In this document: in pieces, positions 16,950 to 26,916 of the stretch
Layout of the letters: every line of letters starts with the position of its first letter
Numbering within the stretch: the first letter of the stretch is position 1
Origin: an uncultured Acetatifactor sp.
Lineage (GTDB): Bacteria > Bacillota > Clostridia > Lachnospirales > Lachnospiraceae
Length of the DNA: 39,397 nucleotides
NCBI GenBank assembly: GCA_944384205.1
Contig: CALWSL010000025.1
Location: 1-39,397 of the forward strand
Reading direction: 5' to 3'
Made by a program: the position numbers and the translations under genes
The notes under the pieces: model-generated
Database searches by the model: none
Seen by the model: the letters and a program-made list of their open reading frames with translations, nothing else
Told to the model about the DNA's origin: nothing

Positions 16950-18332
16950 TTATTTTCCGAGTAAGAATTCCATAGCATCCTGTACTGTTCTCACACCTAT
17001 AATCTTCATTGTACTGCTTTTCCGACAGTCCTCTGCACAAACCTCAGGAAGAATACAAGTCTCAAATCCCAGCTTTTTGGCCTCCGCCACACGCTGCTTT
17101 GCCATGCTGACTGCTCTCACTTCACCGCTTAATCCCACTTCGCCAAAGGCTACCAGTTTTGAACTGACTGCCATATTGCGGAAGCTTGAAATAATCGCCA
17201 GCACGATTGCCAAATCAATGGCGGGCTCCATAATTTTCATACCGCCTGTAATATTCACATAGGCGTCGCAGCCGGATAGCTGAATGCCGGAACGCTTCTC
17301 CAATACAGCCATCAACAGATTCACACGGTTAAAATCCGTACCCGTGGTCTGTCTTCTCGGAATTCCGAAATTACTGTGGCATACCAGTGCCTGAATTTCT
17401 ATCAAAATCGGACGGGTTCCCTCCATGGAACAGGCAACCACTGCGCCGCTGGCATCCTTGGGACGTCCGTTCAGCATAAATTCCGAAGGATTTGCGACCT
17501 CCACCAGTCCTTCCTCACGCATCTCAAACACGCCAATCTCATTGGTGGATCCAAAACGGTTTTTTACCCCGCGCAAGATACGATAGGAGGCATGTCTGTC
17601 GCCCTCAAAGTAAAGCACTGTGTCCACCATATGCTCTAACACTCTGGGACCCGCTACCGTCCCTTCCTTTGTCACATGACCTACAATAAAAATGGAAACG
17701 CCAAGCCCTTTCGCTAACTGCAGAAGGATTCCCGTAGATTCTCTTACCTGGGACACACTTCCCGGTGCGGCAGAAACCGCATCATTATACATAGTCTGAA
17801 TGGAATCAATAACAACCATATCCGGCTTCTTCTCCCTGATTACCTCCGATATGGTATCCAGCGCCGTCTCACATAAAAGAAGCATATTTTCCGAAAAGCT
17901 TCCGATACGGTCAGCACGCATCTTAATCTGCACCTGGGATTCCTCACCCGATATGTATAGTACCCTTCGTCCTGCCGCTGCCAGATTACGGCATACCTGC
18001 AAAAGCAGTGTTGATTTCCCGATGCCGGGATCTCCGCCTACAAGTATCAGGGAACCCTGCACAATGCCGCCGCCCAGCACTCTGTCAAGTTCATCAATTC
18101 CCGTCAGTGTTTTATCCTCTTTCTTAATACTGATTTTCGACAATACGCAAGGCTCCGCTTTTATCGTCTGACGCTTTAGCTGTCCCCCTGCATGTTTCAG
18201 TTCCGCCCTATTTACCGTTTCCTCCACAAAACTGTTCCATTCCCTACAGCCTGGGCACTGCCCCATCCATTTGGAGGATTCATATCCACAATGCTGGCAG
18301 TAAAATATTGTGGTATTCTTGCCTTTCGCCAT
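16950..18332 (-). CDS. radA: DNA repair protein RadA (Sms)
   Basis: A RecA-related ATPase that promotes branch migration in recombinational repair. The 460-residue protein carries the N-terminal four-cysteine zinc finger (Cys12, 15, 26 and 29; KWMGQCPGCREW), the Walker A motif GGDPGIGKST, the RadA signature KNRFGSTNEIG, and a C-terminal Lon-like domain (VNITGGMKIMEPAIDLAIVL). Length and order are normal. AGGAG precedes the ATG. In Bacillus radA lies near clpC; here the clpC operon is also close, separated only by one unknown gene. Confidence 0.97.
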   Translation of the reverse strand: MAKGKNTTIFYCQHCGYESSKWMGQCPGCREWNSFVEETVNRAELKHAGGQLKRQTIKAEPCVLSKISIKKEDKTLTGIDELDRVLGGGIVQGSLILVGGDPGIGKSTLLLQVCRNLAAAGRRVLYISGEESQVQIKMRADRIGSFSENMLLLCETALDTISEVIREKKPDMVVIDSIQTMYNDAVSAAPGSVSQVRESTGILLQLAKGLGVSIFIVGHVTKEGTVAGPRVLEHMVDTVLYFEGDRHASYRILRGVKNRFGSTNEIGVFEMREEGLVEVANPSEFMLNGRPKDASGAVVACSMEGTRPILIEIQALVCHSNFGIPRRQTTGTDFNRVNLLMAVLEKRSGIQLSGCDAYVNITGGMKIMEPAIDLAIVLAIISSFRNMAVSSKLVAFGEVGLSGEVRAVSMAKQRVAEAKKLGFETCILPEVCAEDCRKSSTMKIIGVRTVQDAMEFLLGK

Positions 18333-18357
18333 TCGCTTATCTCCTCGTTCTACAGTA

Positions 18358-18384
18358 AAACGCCGGAGAAACTCTCCGGCGTTT
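18358..18384 (-). terminator. strong terminator upstream of radA
   Basis: Perfect 11-12-bp stem AAACGCCGGAG/CTCCGGCGTTT with a short loop, flanked by TTTTAC on the minus strand, 15 bases past the stop codon of the 137-residue gene. It isolates radA from upstream transcription. Confidence 0.85.
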
Positions 18385-18398
18385 CATTGCTTCCAAAT

Positions 18399-18812
18399 CT
18401 AAACCTGCTCAACTTTTACCGCTACTTCCCCGGCTCCTGCCAGTTCTACACTCAGGCTGAGCTTACCGCCAAGACCCGTCTTCATCGTACCCATACTTGC
18501 GCCGCCAATGAAAACCTCATACTCTGTCTCATCTGTAAGCCCCACGGTAATCTGTGCATCCTCGTCGCCTTCCACAGTAAATTCCACACCCTTTTCATTC
18601 TCGATAAAATGAAGTACGCTGGTACCCGGAACGGATTCATACAAGAACATGCCGTTTTTTTCCAGCTTGGTCATCTCGTTATAAGTCTTCACCTTGAGCA
18701 AATCGCCTGCATGCTTGAAGTCCTCAACCTTAGCTTTCTGCGTCAGCTTATGATTACCGAAACTGATTGCACCGTCCGCCTCACTACGGAGCAATTCCTC
18801 TATCACTGCCAT
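18399..18812 (-). CDS. conserved beta-rich protein of unknown function
   Basis: 137 residues, soluble, no signal peptide. The N-terminus MAVIEELLRSEADGAISFGN, a middle KLEKNGMFLYESVPGTSVLHF and a glycine-rich C-terminal strand region (MGTMKTGLGGKLSLSVELAG) form a pattern I recall from many Lachnospiraceae genomes. Some databases label such proteins 'endosialidase', but I see no catalytic motif that supports that name. It has its own probable promoter with an inverted repeat upstream and a strong terminator downstream, so it is a single-gene transcript. Confidence 0.75.
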   Translation of the reverse strand: MAVIEELLRSEADGAISFGNHKLTQKAKVEDFKHAGDLLKVKTYNEMTKLEKNGMFLYESVPGTSVLHFIENEKGVEFTVEGDEDAQITVGLTDETEYEVFIGGASMGTMKTGLGGKLSLSVELAGAGEVAVKVEQV

Positions 18813-18842
18813 CTGTCTGTCCTCCTGATATTTTGTAATTAC

Positions 18843-18862
18843 AGTATAATATAAATTATACT
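18843..18862 (-). promoter_or_regulatory. perfect inverted repeat over the probable promoter
   Basis: AGTATAAT-ATAA-ATTATACT. It lies 31 bases upstream of the 137-residue gene. A possible -10 (TATTAT) falls within the repeat, with TTGTAG 17 bases further upstream. A repressor bound here would block the promoter; it could equally be a structured 5' end. Confidence 0.4.
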
Positions 18863-18880
18863 ATTTTTCTACAAATTATT

Positions 18881-21322
18881 TTATTTTTTCACTGTAAAAA
18901 TTACCTTGTCATTTTTGTATCCTGCCGACACCTTATCGCCCGGTATTACTTTTTTCATCAGAATCTCCTCGGCAAGCGCATCCTCCACCACAGACTGGAT
19001 TGCTCTCTTAAGAGGTCTTGCTCCCATCTTGTTATCCGCATATTTCGTTACAAGATGTTCCTTAAGCGCAGGACTGATATTTAACTGAATACCCATCTGA
19101 TTCTCACATCTCTTATAGAGGTTTGCCGCCAACAGATTTACAATCTGTTTCATATTGTCATTGTTTAGCTGATGGAATACAATAATATCGTCAATACGGT
19201 TAATGAATTCCGGCTTAAAGCTTCGCTTCACTTCCTCCATAACATTGGATTTCATCTTTTCATAATCCTTTTTCTCATTATTTTCAGATGCAAATCCCAG
19301 ATTTTTAGGGTCAACAATCCTTTGTGCACCGGCATTGGAGGTCATAATCAGAATCGTATTCTTAAAGCTTACCTTTCTACCCTTGGAATCTGTAATATGC
19401 CCGTCATCAAGCACCTGCAGCAGTATATTAAACACGTCGGGGTGGGCTTTTTCAATTTCATCAAAAAGCACCACAGAATACGGGTTGCGGCGAACCTTCT
19501 CACTGAGCTGCCCCCCCTCTTCAAAGCCTACATATCCGGGCGGGGAACCAATCATTTTGGATACGGAATGTCCTTCCATATACTCGGACATATCAACACG
19601 TATCATGGCGTCCTCCGATCCGAACATTGCCTCCGCCAGCGCCTTGGAAAGCTCCGTCTTACCCACGCCGGTAGGTCCCAGAAACAGGAAAGAACCAATG
19701 GGTCTGTTAGGATCCTTCAATCCTACCCTGCCTCTTCGCATTGCTTTTGCAACGGCAGTTACCGCTTCCTCCTGCCCGATAACCCGCTTGTGTAAAATGG
19801 ATTCCAGCTTCAGAAGTCTCTCACTTTCCTTTTCCGCCAGCTTCTGTACCGGAATCTTGGTCCACAGCGCTACTACTTCGGCAATCTCATTCTCACCTAA
19901 CTGATAGCTTAACTGTTCTTCCTGTTCACTCCGGCGCTTCATCATTCTGTCATATTTTTTCACAAGCTCATCCTGATTGCGTTTAATCTCAGCCGCCTGA
20001 GTAAACGCCTCCATGCGGATAGAACGTTCAATCTGCAAATCCATCTTCTTAATCTGCTCTAACAGTTCCTTCTGCTTATCCGGCATATCCATTGCTTTCA
20101 GTCTGGCGCTTGCCGCAGCCTCGTCAATCAGGTCTATTGCCTTATCCGGCAAGTTTCTGTCATTGATATAACGCCCTGACAGTCTGACAGCAGCTTCTAT
20201 TGCCTCCTGCGTAATTTTTACCTTGTGATGTTCTTCGTACTTTGTCTTAATTCCCTCCAGAATACGGATAGCTTCCTCCTCGGTAGGCTCCTCCACATTC
20301 ACCGGCTGAAAACGGCGTTCCAAAGCTGCATCTTTCTCCACATATTTGCGGTACTCCGCAATGGTAGTCGCACCAATCAGCTGTATTTCTCCTCTTGCAA
20401 GGGAGGGCTTCAAAATATTAGAGGCGTCAATGGCGCCCTCTGCACCGCCCGCACCGATAATCGTATGAAGCTCATCCAGAAACAGAATCACATTTCCGTC
20501 ACTTATAACCTCTTTGATAACCTTCTTGATACGCTCTTCAAATTCGCCTCTGTATTTACTGCCTGCCACCATTCCCGATAAATCCAAAGTGAGCACCCGC
20601 TTATTCTGCACAGTAAAAGGAACCTTCCCCTCCGCAATGCGAAGCGCAAGTCCTTCCACTACCGCTGTCTTACCCACGCCGGGTTCCCCAATCAGACAGG
20701 GATTATTTTTTGTTCTTCTGCTGAGAATCTGAATCACACGTCTGATTTCATCCTCTCTTCCGATGACGGGGTCCAGTTTGCCATCCTTAGCAAGCTTTGT
20801 AAGGTCACGGCTATACTGTTCCAGAGTAGACAGTTTTCCTTTCCCGGCTGGTTTTTTTCCCAAATCCTCTTTGTAGAGATTGCCATCCTGCCCAATCGCA
20901 ATCAGCGTATCCACATAAATCTTCTGTACATTAGCTCCTAATGTATTTAACAGACGAACGGCTACATTTTCTCCCTCTTTAATCAAAGCTAACAAAATAT
21001 GCTCTGTTCCTGTTTTCTTCTGTCCAAAACGTTCTGCCTGTCTATGCGCTTCTGAAAGCACCTTTTCCGCTCTGGGAGAATATCCCTCGCGTTCTCTTAA
21101 CGTTACCCCCTTTTCAAAGGCAATTAAGTCCTGAATCATATCTATAACTCTGTCCACATCAACGCCGTTATCTGCAAGCACTTTGGCGGCAACGCCGTTT
21201 TTCTCCTTAATCAGTCCCACCAGAATATGCTCTGTTCCCACATATCCCTGTTTCAGGCTTTTGGCACATTTTGCCGCCCATGTCAGCGCGGTCTGCGCAT
21301 TATCCGTAAATCGTGACTGCAT
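18881..21322 (-). CDS. clpC: ClpC-type AAA+ unfoldase of the Clp protease
   Basis: Unfolds substrates and feeds them to ClpP. The 813 residues comprise a double Clp N-domain (to ~145), the first AAA+ module with GEPGVGKTA and [10 protein letters not shown], a UVR-like coiled middle domain ([16 protein letters not shown]), and the second module with GPTGVGKTE and [11 protein letters not shown]. The ClpP-docking loop is probably at NLGFASEN. Its start overlaps the GntR regulator stop by one base (TAATG), so the two are translationally coupled. The usual ctsR-mcsA-mcsB genes are absent from the neighbourhood. Confidence 0.96.
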   Translation of the reverse strand: MQSRFTDNAQTALTWAAKCAKSLKQGYVGTEHILVGLIKEKNGVAAKVLADNGVDVDRVIDMIQDLIAFEKGVTLREREGYSPRAEKVLSEAHRQAERFGQKKTGTEHILLALIKEGENVAVRLLNTLGANVQKIYVDTLIAIGQDGNLYKEDLGKKPAGKGKLSTLEQYSRDLTKLAKDGKLDPVIGREDEIRRVIQILSRRTKNNPCLIGEPGVGKTAVVEGLALRIAEGKVPFTVQNKRVLTLDLSGMVAGSKYRGEFEERIKKVIKEVISDGNVILFLDELHTIIGAGGAEGAIDASNILKPSLARGEIQLIGATTIAEYRKYVEKDAALERRFQPVNVEEPTEEEAIRILEGIKTKYEEHHKVKITQEAIEAAVRLSGRYINDRNLPDKAIDLIDEAAASARLKAMDMPDKQKELLEQIKKMDLQIERSIRMEAFTQAAEIKRNQDELVKKYDRMMKRRSEQEEQLSYQLGENEIAEVVALWTKIPVQKLAEKESERLLKLESILHKRVIGQEEAVTAVAKAMRRGRVGLKDPNRPIGSFLFLGPTGVGKTELSKALAEAMFGSEDAMIRVDMSEYMEGHSVSKMIGSPPGYVGFEEGGQLSEKVRRNPYSVVLFDEIEKAHPDVFNILLQVLDDGHITDSKGRKVSFKNTILIMTSNAGAQRIVDPKNLGFASENNEKKDYEKMKSNVMEEVKRSFKPEFINRIDDIIVFHQLNNDNMKQIVNLLAANLYKRCENQMGIQLNISPALKEHLVTKYADNKMGARPLKRAIQSVVEDALAEEILMKKVIPGDKVSAGYKNDKVIFTVKK

Positions 21323-21699
21323 TATTTCAGCCCTCCATACTCTCCATATATTTCATCAATTAACTCATGAATCTCCTCTTTGGAAATATTCTTACATCTG
21401 CTCTTGGCAAGTGTCACCTGCAATTCCCGTTTCAGTTCCTCCAATGTACGCATTCTGTCAACGTCAATGGCAATCACCGCACCTTTTCTTCGATCAACCT
21501 TGACATATCCCTCCTGCTTCAGCACCGTATATGCCTTATTGACCGTGTGCATGTTAATTCCGATAGTGTCCGCAAGCTGCCGCACACTGGGAAGAGAATC
21601 TCCCTCTCTGAACTGGGAAGTGGCTATCCCCATAATAATCTGATTGCGAAGCTGTAAATATAAGGCTTCATCACTGTTAAAATCGATCTCAATTATCAT
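21322..21699 (-). CDS. GntR-family regulator (YtrA-like) coupled to clpC
   Basis: 125 residues: an N-terminal winged helix-turn-helix (FREGDSLPSVRQLADTIGI, then NMHTVNKAYTVLKQEGYVKV) with a short C-terminal helical tail, the size of the YtrA subfamily. The start at 21,699 follows AAGGAGG. It is the first gene of a two-gene operon with clpC and lies right behind a consensus promoter overlapped by an inverted repeat, so autoregulation of the operon is likely. The effector is unknown. Confidence 0.9.
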   Translation of the reverse strand: MIIEIDFNSDEALYLQLRNQIIMGIATSQFREGDSLPSVRQLADTIGINMHTVNKAYTVLKQEGYVKVDRRKGAVIAIDVDRMRTLEELKRELQVTLAKSRCKNISKEEIHELIDEIYGEYGGLK

Positions 21700-21731
21700 A
21701 CCCGATAACCTCCTTCCCAAACCGAGTAATT

Positions 21732-21769
21732 GTTATATTTATGATATAACAGCAAAAAAAGACTGTCAA
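21732..21769 (-). promoter_or_regulatory. consensus promoter and candidate GntR operator
   Basis: Minus-strand TTGACA (21,764-21,769), 17-base spacer and TATCAT (21,741-21,746). An inverted repeat GTTATA-N7-TATAAC (21,732-21,750) covers the -10 box. Binding of the encoded GntR protein here would give negative autoregulation of gntR-clpC. Confidence 0.75.
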
Positions 21770-21816
21770 CATAGTATGTGGAAAGTTTATAATAATTTTA
21801 GCGTTTCCTAAAAGTA

Positions 21817-21849
21817 AAAATGCCGGCAGTCTGCCACTGTCAGCATTTT
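21817..21849 (-). terminator. terminator of the SH3-domain gene
   Basis: AAAATGC/GCATTTT outer stem and CAGT/ACTG inner stem, ending in a T-tract on the minus strand, 19 bases past the stop codon. It separates this gene from the gntR-clpC promoter. Confidence 0.75.
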
Positions 21850-21867
21850 ATCACTTTTACTTCTGTC

Positions 21868-23358
21868 TTATTCGTCTTCGCCGTCCCAGTTTAGAAATTC
21901 AAATTCAAACTCATCATCATCCGTCATAAAATTCTTGGACTTCCATCCGGGATTTTGGGCATTATCAGTCTGCCCCGGCTTCTGCTGCACCGCTTTGCGT
22001 TCCGACTGGGCGGGTCCGCTCTGTGCGCCTGCTCCAGCGGGTTTTGCTCCGACGGGTTTTGCCCCTGCTGGGCGCGTTCCTCCCTGCGTACCTGCTCCGA
22101 CAGGTTTTGTCCCTGCCGGGCGCGTTCCTCCCTGCGTACCTGCTCCGACGGGTCTTGCCCCTGCCGGTCTTGCTCCCCCCTGTGCGCCTGCTCCAGCGGG
22201 TTTTGTCCCTGCCGGGCGTGTTCCTCTCGGTGCGCCCGCTCCAGCGGGCTTTGCTCCGGCAGGTCTTGCAGTTGTATGCTTTTTCTCTGCACCGACTGTG
22301 TGCATTACTCTCTTATCTGATGAAGCCGGTCTGTCGGCAGTGCGTCTTCTCAGGGTTTCTTTTTCAACCTCGGCAAAATAAGCGGAATCTATCATATCCT
22401 TAATCTTAAAGATTAAGAGCGTGATTACTCCTGCCATGACAATTGCCAGAATTACCAACAGAATAACCGCAATCTTTTGGTTTCTTACCGTTGCCTGTAC
22501 ATCCGTTAACTCTTCCTGCATAGTAACCAATGTCTGCTGATTATTTTCTACCGTCTCGAAAATATTATTTATTTCATATTTTTCCGCACTGATATTGTCA
22601 ATCAGATACCAGGTATCGCCTTCCATCTGGGTATCCCACTCCTTCGTCGATGCGGCAGGTTCCTGCGTATCCTCCTCAGAAGGGGTTGTCTCCTCCGTTG
22701 CGGGCACCAGCTCTCCCGATAATGTCACATAATCGGAACGGATAAATCCGGTCACTTCAGAGCCGTCAGAAATGAAATTCACCTGATACCATACTCTGCC
22801 GTCCGTACCGTTTGCCTGTCCGGTCACGGTAAGCGACAGACCGTTCTGTGCCTGAGCCAGAATCTGGCTCCCCGTCGATGCGTCGGAACGCACGCGCACT
22901 GACTGACTGCCCGTCACGGTACCGCTCACAGGTTGTACAGCGGTTACCTCTGTCGTACTTTCATTACCAGTTGCTGCTGAAGAAGAATCATCGTTATTTG
23001 CAGTTGTCCCGGAAGATGTCGGCGGAGTGGTTCCATCCGTAATCTCAACTAAATCCGAGCGAATATAACCCAATGTATCCGCGTCTACAAAAACTTCATA
23101 CCAAACAGTATTATCACTGGCTGTCACCTGCTGATTAATGGTCAGACTGTCGCCGCTTGCTACGCTTCCCACCACTTCGCTGCTTGTATTGGTTTCTTTT
23201 CGGATATTAGCGCTTCTTGCGATTACCCTGCCCTGACTCTGTGCATTACTTACGATTGAGAACGGTTCTGCAAAAATTCCAATCGCCAACACCAGTACCA
23301 AAGAAGATAATGCTGCCGCGAGCTTCCATCCCCAACTAAATTCTTTCGTTTCTCTCAT
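21868..23358 (-). CDS. membrane protein with two SH3b domains and 16-residue repeats
   Basis: 496 residues. An N-terminal membrane segment or signal (about 12-32) leads to two bacterial SH3-type domains (about 43-106, ARSANIRKETNTSSEVVG; and 146-216, SVRVRSDASTGSQILAQAQN) that typically bind cell-wall peptides. After a Thr/Glu linker comes a second membrane helix (about 293-318) and a long cytoplasmic tail. Residues ~361-448 are a Pro/Ala/Gly/Arg/Lys-rich tandem repeat of period 16, and the end is acidic (MTDDDEFEFEFLNWDGEDE). The start at 23,358 has AAAGGAAAG upstream. It probably links wall and cytoplasm; the partner is unknown. Confidence 0.82.
   Translation of the reverse strand: MRETKEFSWGWKLAAALSSLVLVLAIGIFAEPFSIVSNAQSQGRVIARSANIRKETNTSSEVVGSVASGDSLTINQQVTASDNTVWYEVFVDADTLGYIRSDLVEITDGTTPPTSSGTTANNDDSSSAATGNESTTEVTAVQPVSGTVTGSQSVRVRSDASTGSQILAQAQNGLSLTVTGQANGTDGRVWYQVNFISDGSEVTGFIRSDYVTLSGELVPATEETTPSEEDTQEPAASTKEWDTQMEGDTWYLIDNISAEKYEINNIFETVENNQQTLVTMQEELTDVQATVRNQKIAVILLVILAIVMAGVITLLIFKIKDMIDSAYFAEVEKETLRRRTADRPASSDKRVMHTVGAEKKHTTARPAGAKPAGAGAPRGTRPAGTKPAGAGAQGGARPAGARPVGAGTQGGTRPAGTKPVGAGTQGGTRPAGAKPVGAKPAGAGAQSGPAQSERKAVQQKPGQTDNAQNPGWKSKNFMTDDDEFEFEFLNWDGEDE
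22015..22275. repeat. 48-bp tandem repeats within the SH3-domain gene
   Basis: GC-rich repeats with a 48-bp period (for example GCGTACCTGCTCCGAC at 22,086 and again at 22,134), encoding RPAGTKPVGAGTQGGT-like units. Copies vary at a few positions and one is longer. Such runs change copy number easily and also create long open frames on the opposite strand. Confidence 0.85.
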
Positions 23359-23404
23359 ATGCTTTCCTTTCCTTCTAAACCATACTGCCCAATCAATAAA
23401 GCAT

Positions 23405-23851
23405 TTATTTTTGACGCATGAAACGCCGCTGCCCTTCTTCTCCTCCATGCTGCTTGGCATACCCTTTTCCATCTTTTCTGTGCATCTCACGCTGTTCTTC
23501 CTCCAGACTGCGATGAACCTTTGTTTCACATTCCGGGCAATATTTTCCGCTGCGGATTTCTTTGCCGCATATCTCGCAATGCAAAAAAGACCTGGAGCCT
23601 TCCGCAACCTCTATCCGCGACTCCCGCAGCATCTGCCTGATGATTCGCTGGGACACACCCACTGCCGCTTCCACCTCAGCAGCGGTTGCACCGCGGTGCG
23701 CCTCAATATACAGCCTGACTTTTCCATAATCATCATAATCTAAAAATCCGCATTCCTCGCACCGGTATTCCCCCACGCCCTTATAAACCATTACGCCGCC
23801 GCACTGCTTACAGGTACGCGGAACGTGATAATAGTTCACTAATCCATCCAT
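23405..23851 (-). CDS. YvyF-like zinc-finger/HTH protein
   Basis: 148 residues with a zinc ribbon (CKQCGGVM ... CEECGFLD), a helix-turn-helix-like middle (EAAVGVSQRIIRQMLRESRI), a second zinc ribbon (CEICGKEI ... KYCPECE), and a charged Gln/Arg-rich tail. This order matches the family around Bacillus YvyF (TIGR03826, 'flagellar operon protein') as I recall it, although no flagellar gene is near. It lies 40 bases after purD and 46 bases before the SH3-domain gene, in one direction. A role in nucleic-acid binding is inferred from the HTH and zinc sites. Confidence 0.7.
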   Translation of the reverse strand: MDGLVNYYHVPRTCKQCGGVMVYKGVGEYRCEECGFLDYDDYGKVRLYIEAHRGATAAEVEAAVGVSQRIIRQMLRESRIEVAEGSRSFLHCEICGKEIRSGKYCPECETKVHRSLEEEQREMHRKDGKGYAKQHGGEEGQRRFMRQK

Positions 23852-23891
23852 TTAGCTGATTCAGCTCCTTTCGGATTTATTTCAAAAAAAT

Positions 23892-25166
23892 TTATGCTTC
23901 GTCAATTGCCTTACCGATATCATTCCGCATGTATTTATTATCAAAGGTAACCCATTCTGTCGCGGCATACGCATTTGCTCTCGCTTCCTTCAAATCCTTA
24001 CCCTTTGCAGTAATGCCAAGGACACGACCTCCGTTGGTAACGATACCCTCATCGGTAAGCCTGGTTCCTGCATGAAAGCAGTAGTAATTCTCTTCCTGTT
24101 CAAAGCGCTCCAGCCCTTTGATGACATACCCCTTTTCATAGGATACCGGATAACCGTCGCTGGCAAGCACAACACACACTGCCGCATTATCCTCAAATTC
24201 CAAATCAATCGAATCCAGCGTGCCATCGATGCACGCATCAATTACATCCACGATATCATTTTTCATTCTGCACAAAACAACCTGCGCCTCAGGATCACCG
24301 AATCTTGCATTGTATTCCAGCACTCTCGGTCCGTTGGGCGTCAGCATCAGTCCGAAGAAAATAACGCCTTTAAATTCTCTTCCTTCTGCCGCCATAGCAT
24401 CCACAGTTGCCTGATAAATATATTTCTTGCAGAATTCATCCACTTCCTTCGTATAGAACGGACTGGGAGAAAAGGTGCCCATACCGCCGGTATTCAGTCC
24501 CTGATCCCCGTCTTTGGCACGTTTGTGATCCTGTGCCGAGGTCATAGTCTTAATGGTTTTCCCATCCACAAAGGACAATACGGAAACCTCACGACCCGTC
24601 ATATATTCCTCAATAACCATGCGGTTGCCTGCACTTCCAAAGTGCTTATCCAGCATAATTTCCTTTACGCCTGCTTTCGCCTCCTCTAAGGTATTGCAAA
24701 TCAGAACCCCTTTGCCGAGTGCCAGTCCATCCGCTTTCAGAACAATCGGCATATCGGCAGTTTCCAGATAAGCAAGCGCCTTTTCGGGGTCGTCAAAGGT
24801 TTCATATGCAGCCGTGGGAATATTGTATTTCTTCATCAAATCCTTGGAAAATGCCTTGCTTCCCTCCAGAATCGCTGCATTCTTTCTGGGACCGAATGCT
24901 CTTAAGCCCGCTGCTTCCAGTTCATCCACCAGACCGCCCACCAGCGGATCGTCCGGCGCCACAAACACCAAATCCACAGCTTTTTCCTTTGCATACGCCA
25001 CAATTTTCTCAAACTCCATAACGCCGATGGAAGGCTCGCACTCTGCAATCTGCGCAATGCCCGCATTGCCGGGAACACAGTAAAGCTTATCCACTCTTTT
25101 GCTCTTTTTCAGGCTGACTGCTATTGCATGTTCTCTGCCGCCGCCGCCTACAATTAAAACTTTCAT
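23892..25166 (-). CDS. purD: phosphoribosylamine-glycine ligase (GAR synthetase)
   Basis: Catalyses ATP-dependent joining of glycine to phosphoribosylamine, step two of purine synthesis. The 424 residues show the N-terminal KVLIVGGGGREHAI, the ATP-grasp region with VLKADGLALGKGV, the GLNTGGMGTFSPSP segment, and the metal-binding EYNARFGDPEAQ. Length is normal. The start at 25,166 with AGGAGAGG upstream gives the expected MKVLIVGGGG. It is last in the purE-purM-purN-purD order. Confidence 0.97.
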   Translation of the reverse strand: MKVLIVGGGGREHAIAVSLKKSKRVDKLYCVPGNAGIAQIAECEPSIGVMEFEKIVAYAKEKAVDLVFVAPDDPLVGGLVDELEAAGLRAFGPRKNAAILEGSKAFSKDLMKKYNIPTAAYETFDDPEKALAYLETADMPIVLKADGLALGKGVLICNTLEEAKAGVKEIMLDKHFGSAGNRMVIEEYMTGREVSVLSFVDGKTIKTMTSAQDHKRAKDGDQGLNTGGMGTFSPSPFYTKEVDEFCKKYIYQATVDAMAAEGREFKGVIFFGLMLTPNGPRVLEYNARFGDPEAQVVLCRMKNDIVDVIDACIDGTLDSIDLEFEDNAAVCVVLASDGYPVSYEKGYVIKGLERFEQEENYYCFHAGTRLTDEGIVTNGGRVLGITAKGKDLKEARANAYAATEWVTFDNKYMRNDIGKAIDEA

Positions 25167-25206
25167 TTTTCTTTTTCCTCTCCTTACGCCTGACAATTCC
25201 GGCTCC

Positions 25207-25830
25207 TTAACAGGACACTACATATCCCTCTTTGACACAGATTCGTCCGTTTGCAATATCATCGATTGCCTTGGGAAGCAGAATCCACTCCGCCTGCTCC
25301 ATGACACGGCGCTGTAAAATTTCAGGAGTGTCTCCCTCGCATACCTCGACTGCCTTCTGTGCGATAATAGGACCTTCGTCCATTCCCTCGGTCACAAAAT
25401 GTACCGTTGCGCCGGTTACTTTTACACCGCGCTCCAGCGCCTTCTCATGCACCTTCAGACCATAATAACCCACACCGCAGAAAGAGGGAATCAGTGACGG
25501 ATGAATATTGATGATACGATTGCTGTACTTATGTACCATGGCTTGTGGAATTGCCACAAGAAAACCTGCCAGTACAATCAAATCCGGTTCAAACTCATCC
25601 ACTTTTGCAAGGAGCGCCTCATTAAAAGCAGCTCTGTCGGCAAAATCCTTCGGCGAGACGCATACCGCCGGAATTCCGGCATTTCTCGCTCTCTCAAGAC
25701 TTTTTACCGTTCTGTTGTTGCTCAGCACGCCGACAAGTCTGGCGTTGGTAATGTTTCCTGCCGCCACTGCATCTATAATCGCCTGTAAATTGGTACCGCC
25801 GCCGGATACCAGAACCATAACTCTTAACAT
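25207..25830 (-). CDS. purN: phosphoribosylglycinamide formyltransferase
   Basis: Transfers a formyl group from 10-formyl-tetrahydrofolate to GAR (step three). The 207 residues contain [15 protein letters not shown], the catalytic [10 protein letters not shown] and [13 protein letters not shown]. The start lies within the last codons of purM (7-base overlap), so its translation depends on purM. Confidence 0.96.
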   Translation of the reverse strand: MLRVMVLVSGGGTNLQAIIDAVAAGNITNARLVGVLSNNRTVKSLERARNAGIPAVCVSPKDFADRAAFNEALLAKVDEFEPDLIVLAGFLVAIPQAMVHKYSNRIINIHPSLIPSFCGVGYYGLKVHEKALERGVKVTGATVHFVTEGMDEGPIIAQKAVEVCEGDTPEILQRRVMEQAEWILLPKAIDDIANGRICVKEGYVVSC

Positions 25831-26849
25831 AAGGTTACACCCTTCTCTCCCGCTTCACAGTTTCCCACAACATAAGGCGTATCGCCTGCAGCCCTGATTG
25901 CTTCCATGGTCTTATCAACATCAGCAGGATCAACGGCGAGAATCATGCCAAGACCCATATTGTAAGTATTATACATCATCTGGTCCGTAATGTTTCCTGT
26001 CTTCTGCAGAAGCTTGAAAATAGCGGGAACCTCATAGCTGTCCTTTTTTACTACTGCACGGATGCCGTCAGGAAGCATTCTGGGGATATTCTCATCAAAT
26101 CCGCCGCCGGTGATATGACTGCATCCCTTAACGGTAACGCCAGCCTCTTTTACGGCTTTCAACGCTTTTACATAAATTCTGGTGGGGGCAAGCAAAGCTT
26201 CTCCCAGCGTTTTGCCCAGCTCATCATAGTAAGTATTCAGACTCTCTGCGGTCATCTCGAATACCTTGCGAACCAGCGAAAAACCGTTGGAATGTACACC
26301 CGAAGATGCAATGCCAATCAATACGTCGCCGTCTTTGATGTTTTCTCCGGTAATCAAATCCTTTTTATCAACTATGCCTACCGCAAAGCCTGCCAGATCA
26401 TATTCATCCTCCGGCATAAGTCCCGGATGCTCCGCTGTCTCACCGCCGATTAAAGCGGCGCCGGACTGCTTGCAGCCCTCGGCAACGCCTGCAACGATAG
26501 TTGCAATTTTTTCGGGATAATTTTTACCGCATGCAATGTAGTCCAGGAAAAACAAAGGCTCCCCGCCTGCACAGGCAACATCGTTTACACACATTGCCAC
26601 ACAGTCAATACCGATAGTATCATGCTTATCCATCAGAAACGCCAGCTTTACCTTAGTACCGCAGCCATCAGTTCCTGATAACAGAACAGGTTCCTCCATA
26701 TCCTTGATTGCACGCATGGAAAATGCTCCGGAAAATCCGCCTAAGCCCCCCATTACTTCGGGACGCATGGTTTCCTTCACATACTTTTTCATCAGCTCTA
26801 CCGACTGATATCCTGCTTCAATATCAACTCCCGCTTTCTTGTAATCCAT
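25824..26849 (-). CDS. purM: phosphoribosylformylglycinamidine cyclo-ligase (AIR synthetase)
   Basis: Closes the imidazole ring with ATP to give AIR (step five). The 341 residues carry the family start [20 protein letters not shown], the glycine-rich [26 protein letters not shown], and the C-terminal [20 protein letters not shown] precedes the ATG. It lies 67 bases after purE, with a small CCGGT/ACCGG hairpin between them, and overlaps purN by seven bases. Confidence 0.97.
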   Translation of the reverse strand: MDYKKAGVDIEAGYQSVELMKKYVKETMRPEVMGGLGGFSGAFSMRAIKDMEEPVLLSGTDGCGTKVKLAFLMDKHDTIGIDCVAMCVNDVACAGGEPLFFLDYIACGKNYPEKIATIVAGVAEGCKQSGAALIGGETAEHPGLMPEDEYDLAGFAVGIVDKKDLITGENIKDGDVLIGIASSGVHSNGFSLVRKVFEMTAESLNTYYDELGKTLGEALLAPTRIYVKALKAVKEAGVTVKGCSHITGGGFDENIPRMLPDGIRAVVKKDSYEVPAIFKLLQKTGNITDQMMYNTYNMGLGMILAVDPADVDKTMEAIRAAGDTPYVVGNCEAGEKGVTLC

Positions 26850-26916
26850 TTTTTTCTCCTCATTTACTAGTTTACATTTGAACCCGGTTATATTTTACCG
26901 GTTGTCATTTGCATGA

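Noticed and set aside
18399-18812. Naming the 137-residue protein an endosialidase
   Set aside because: The name circulates for such proteins, but the sequence has no sialidase Asp boxes or other catalytic motif.
21924-22403. Long open frames on both strands through the GC-rich repeat tract
   Set aside because: They are shadows of the 48-bp repeats in the SH3-domain gene; a period divisible by three keeps all frames open.
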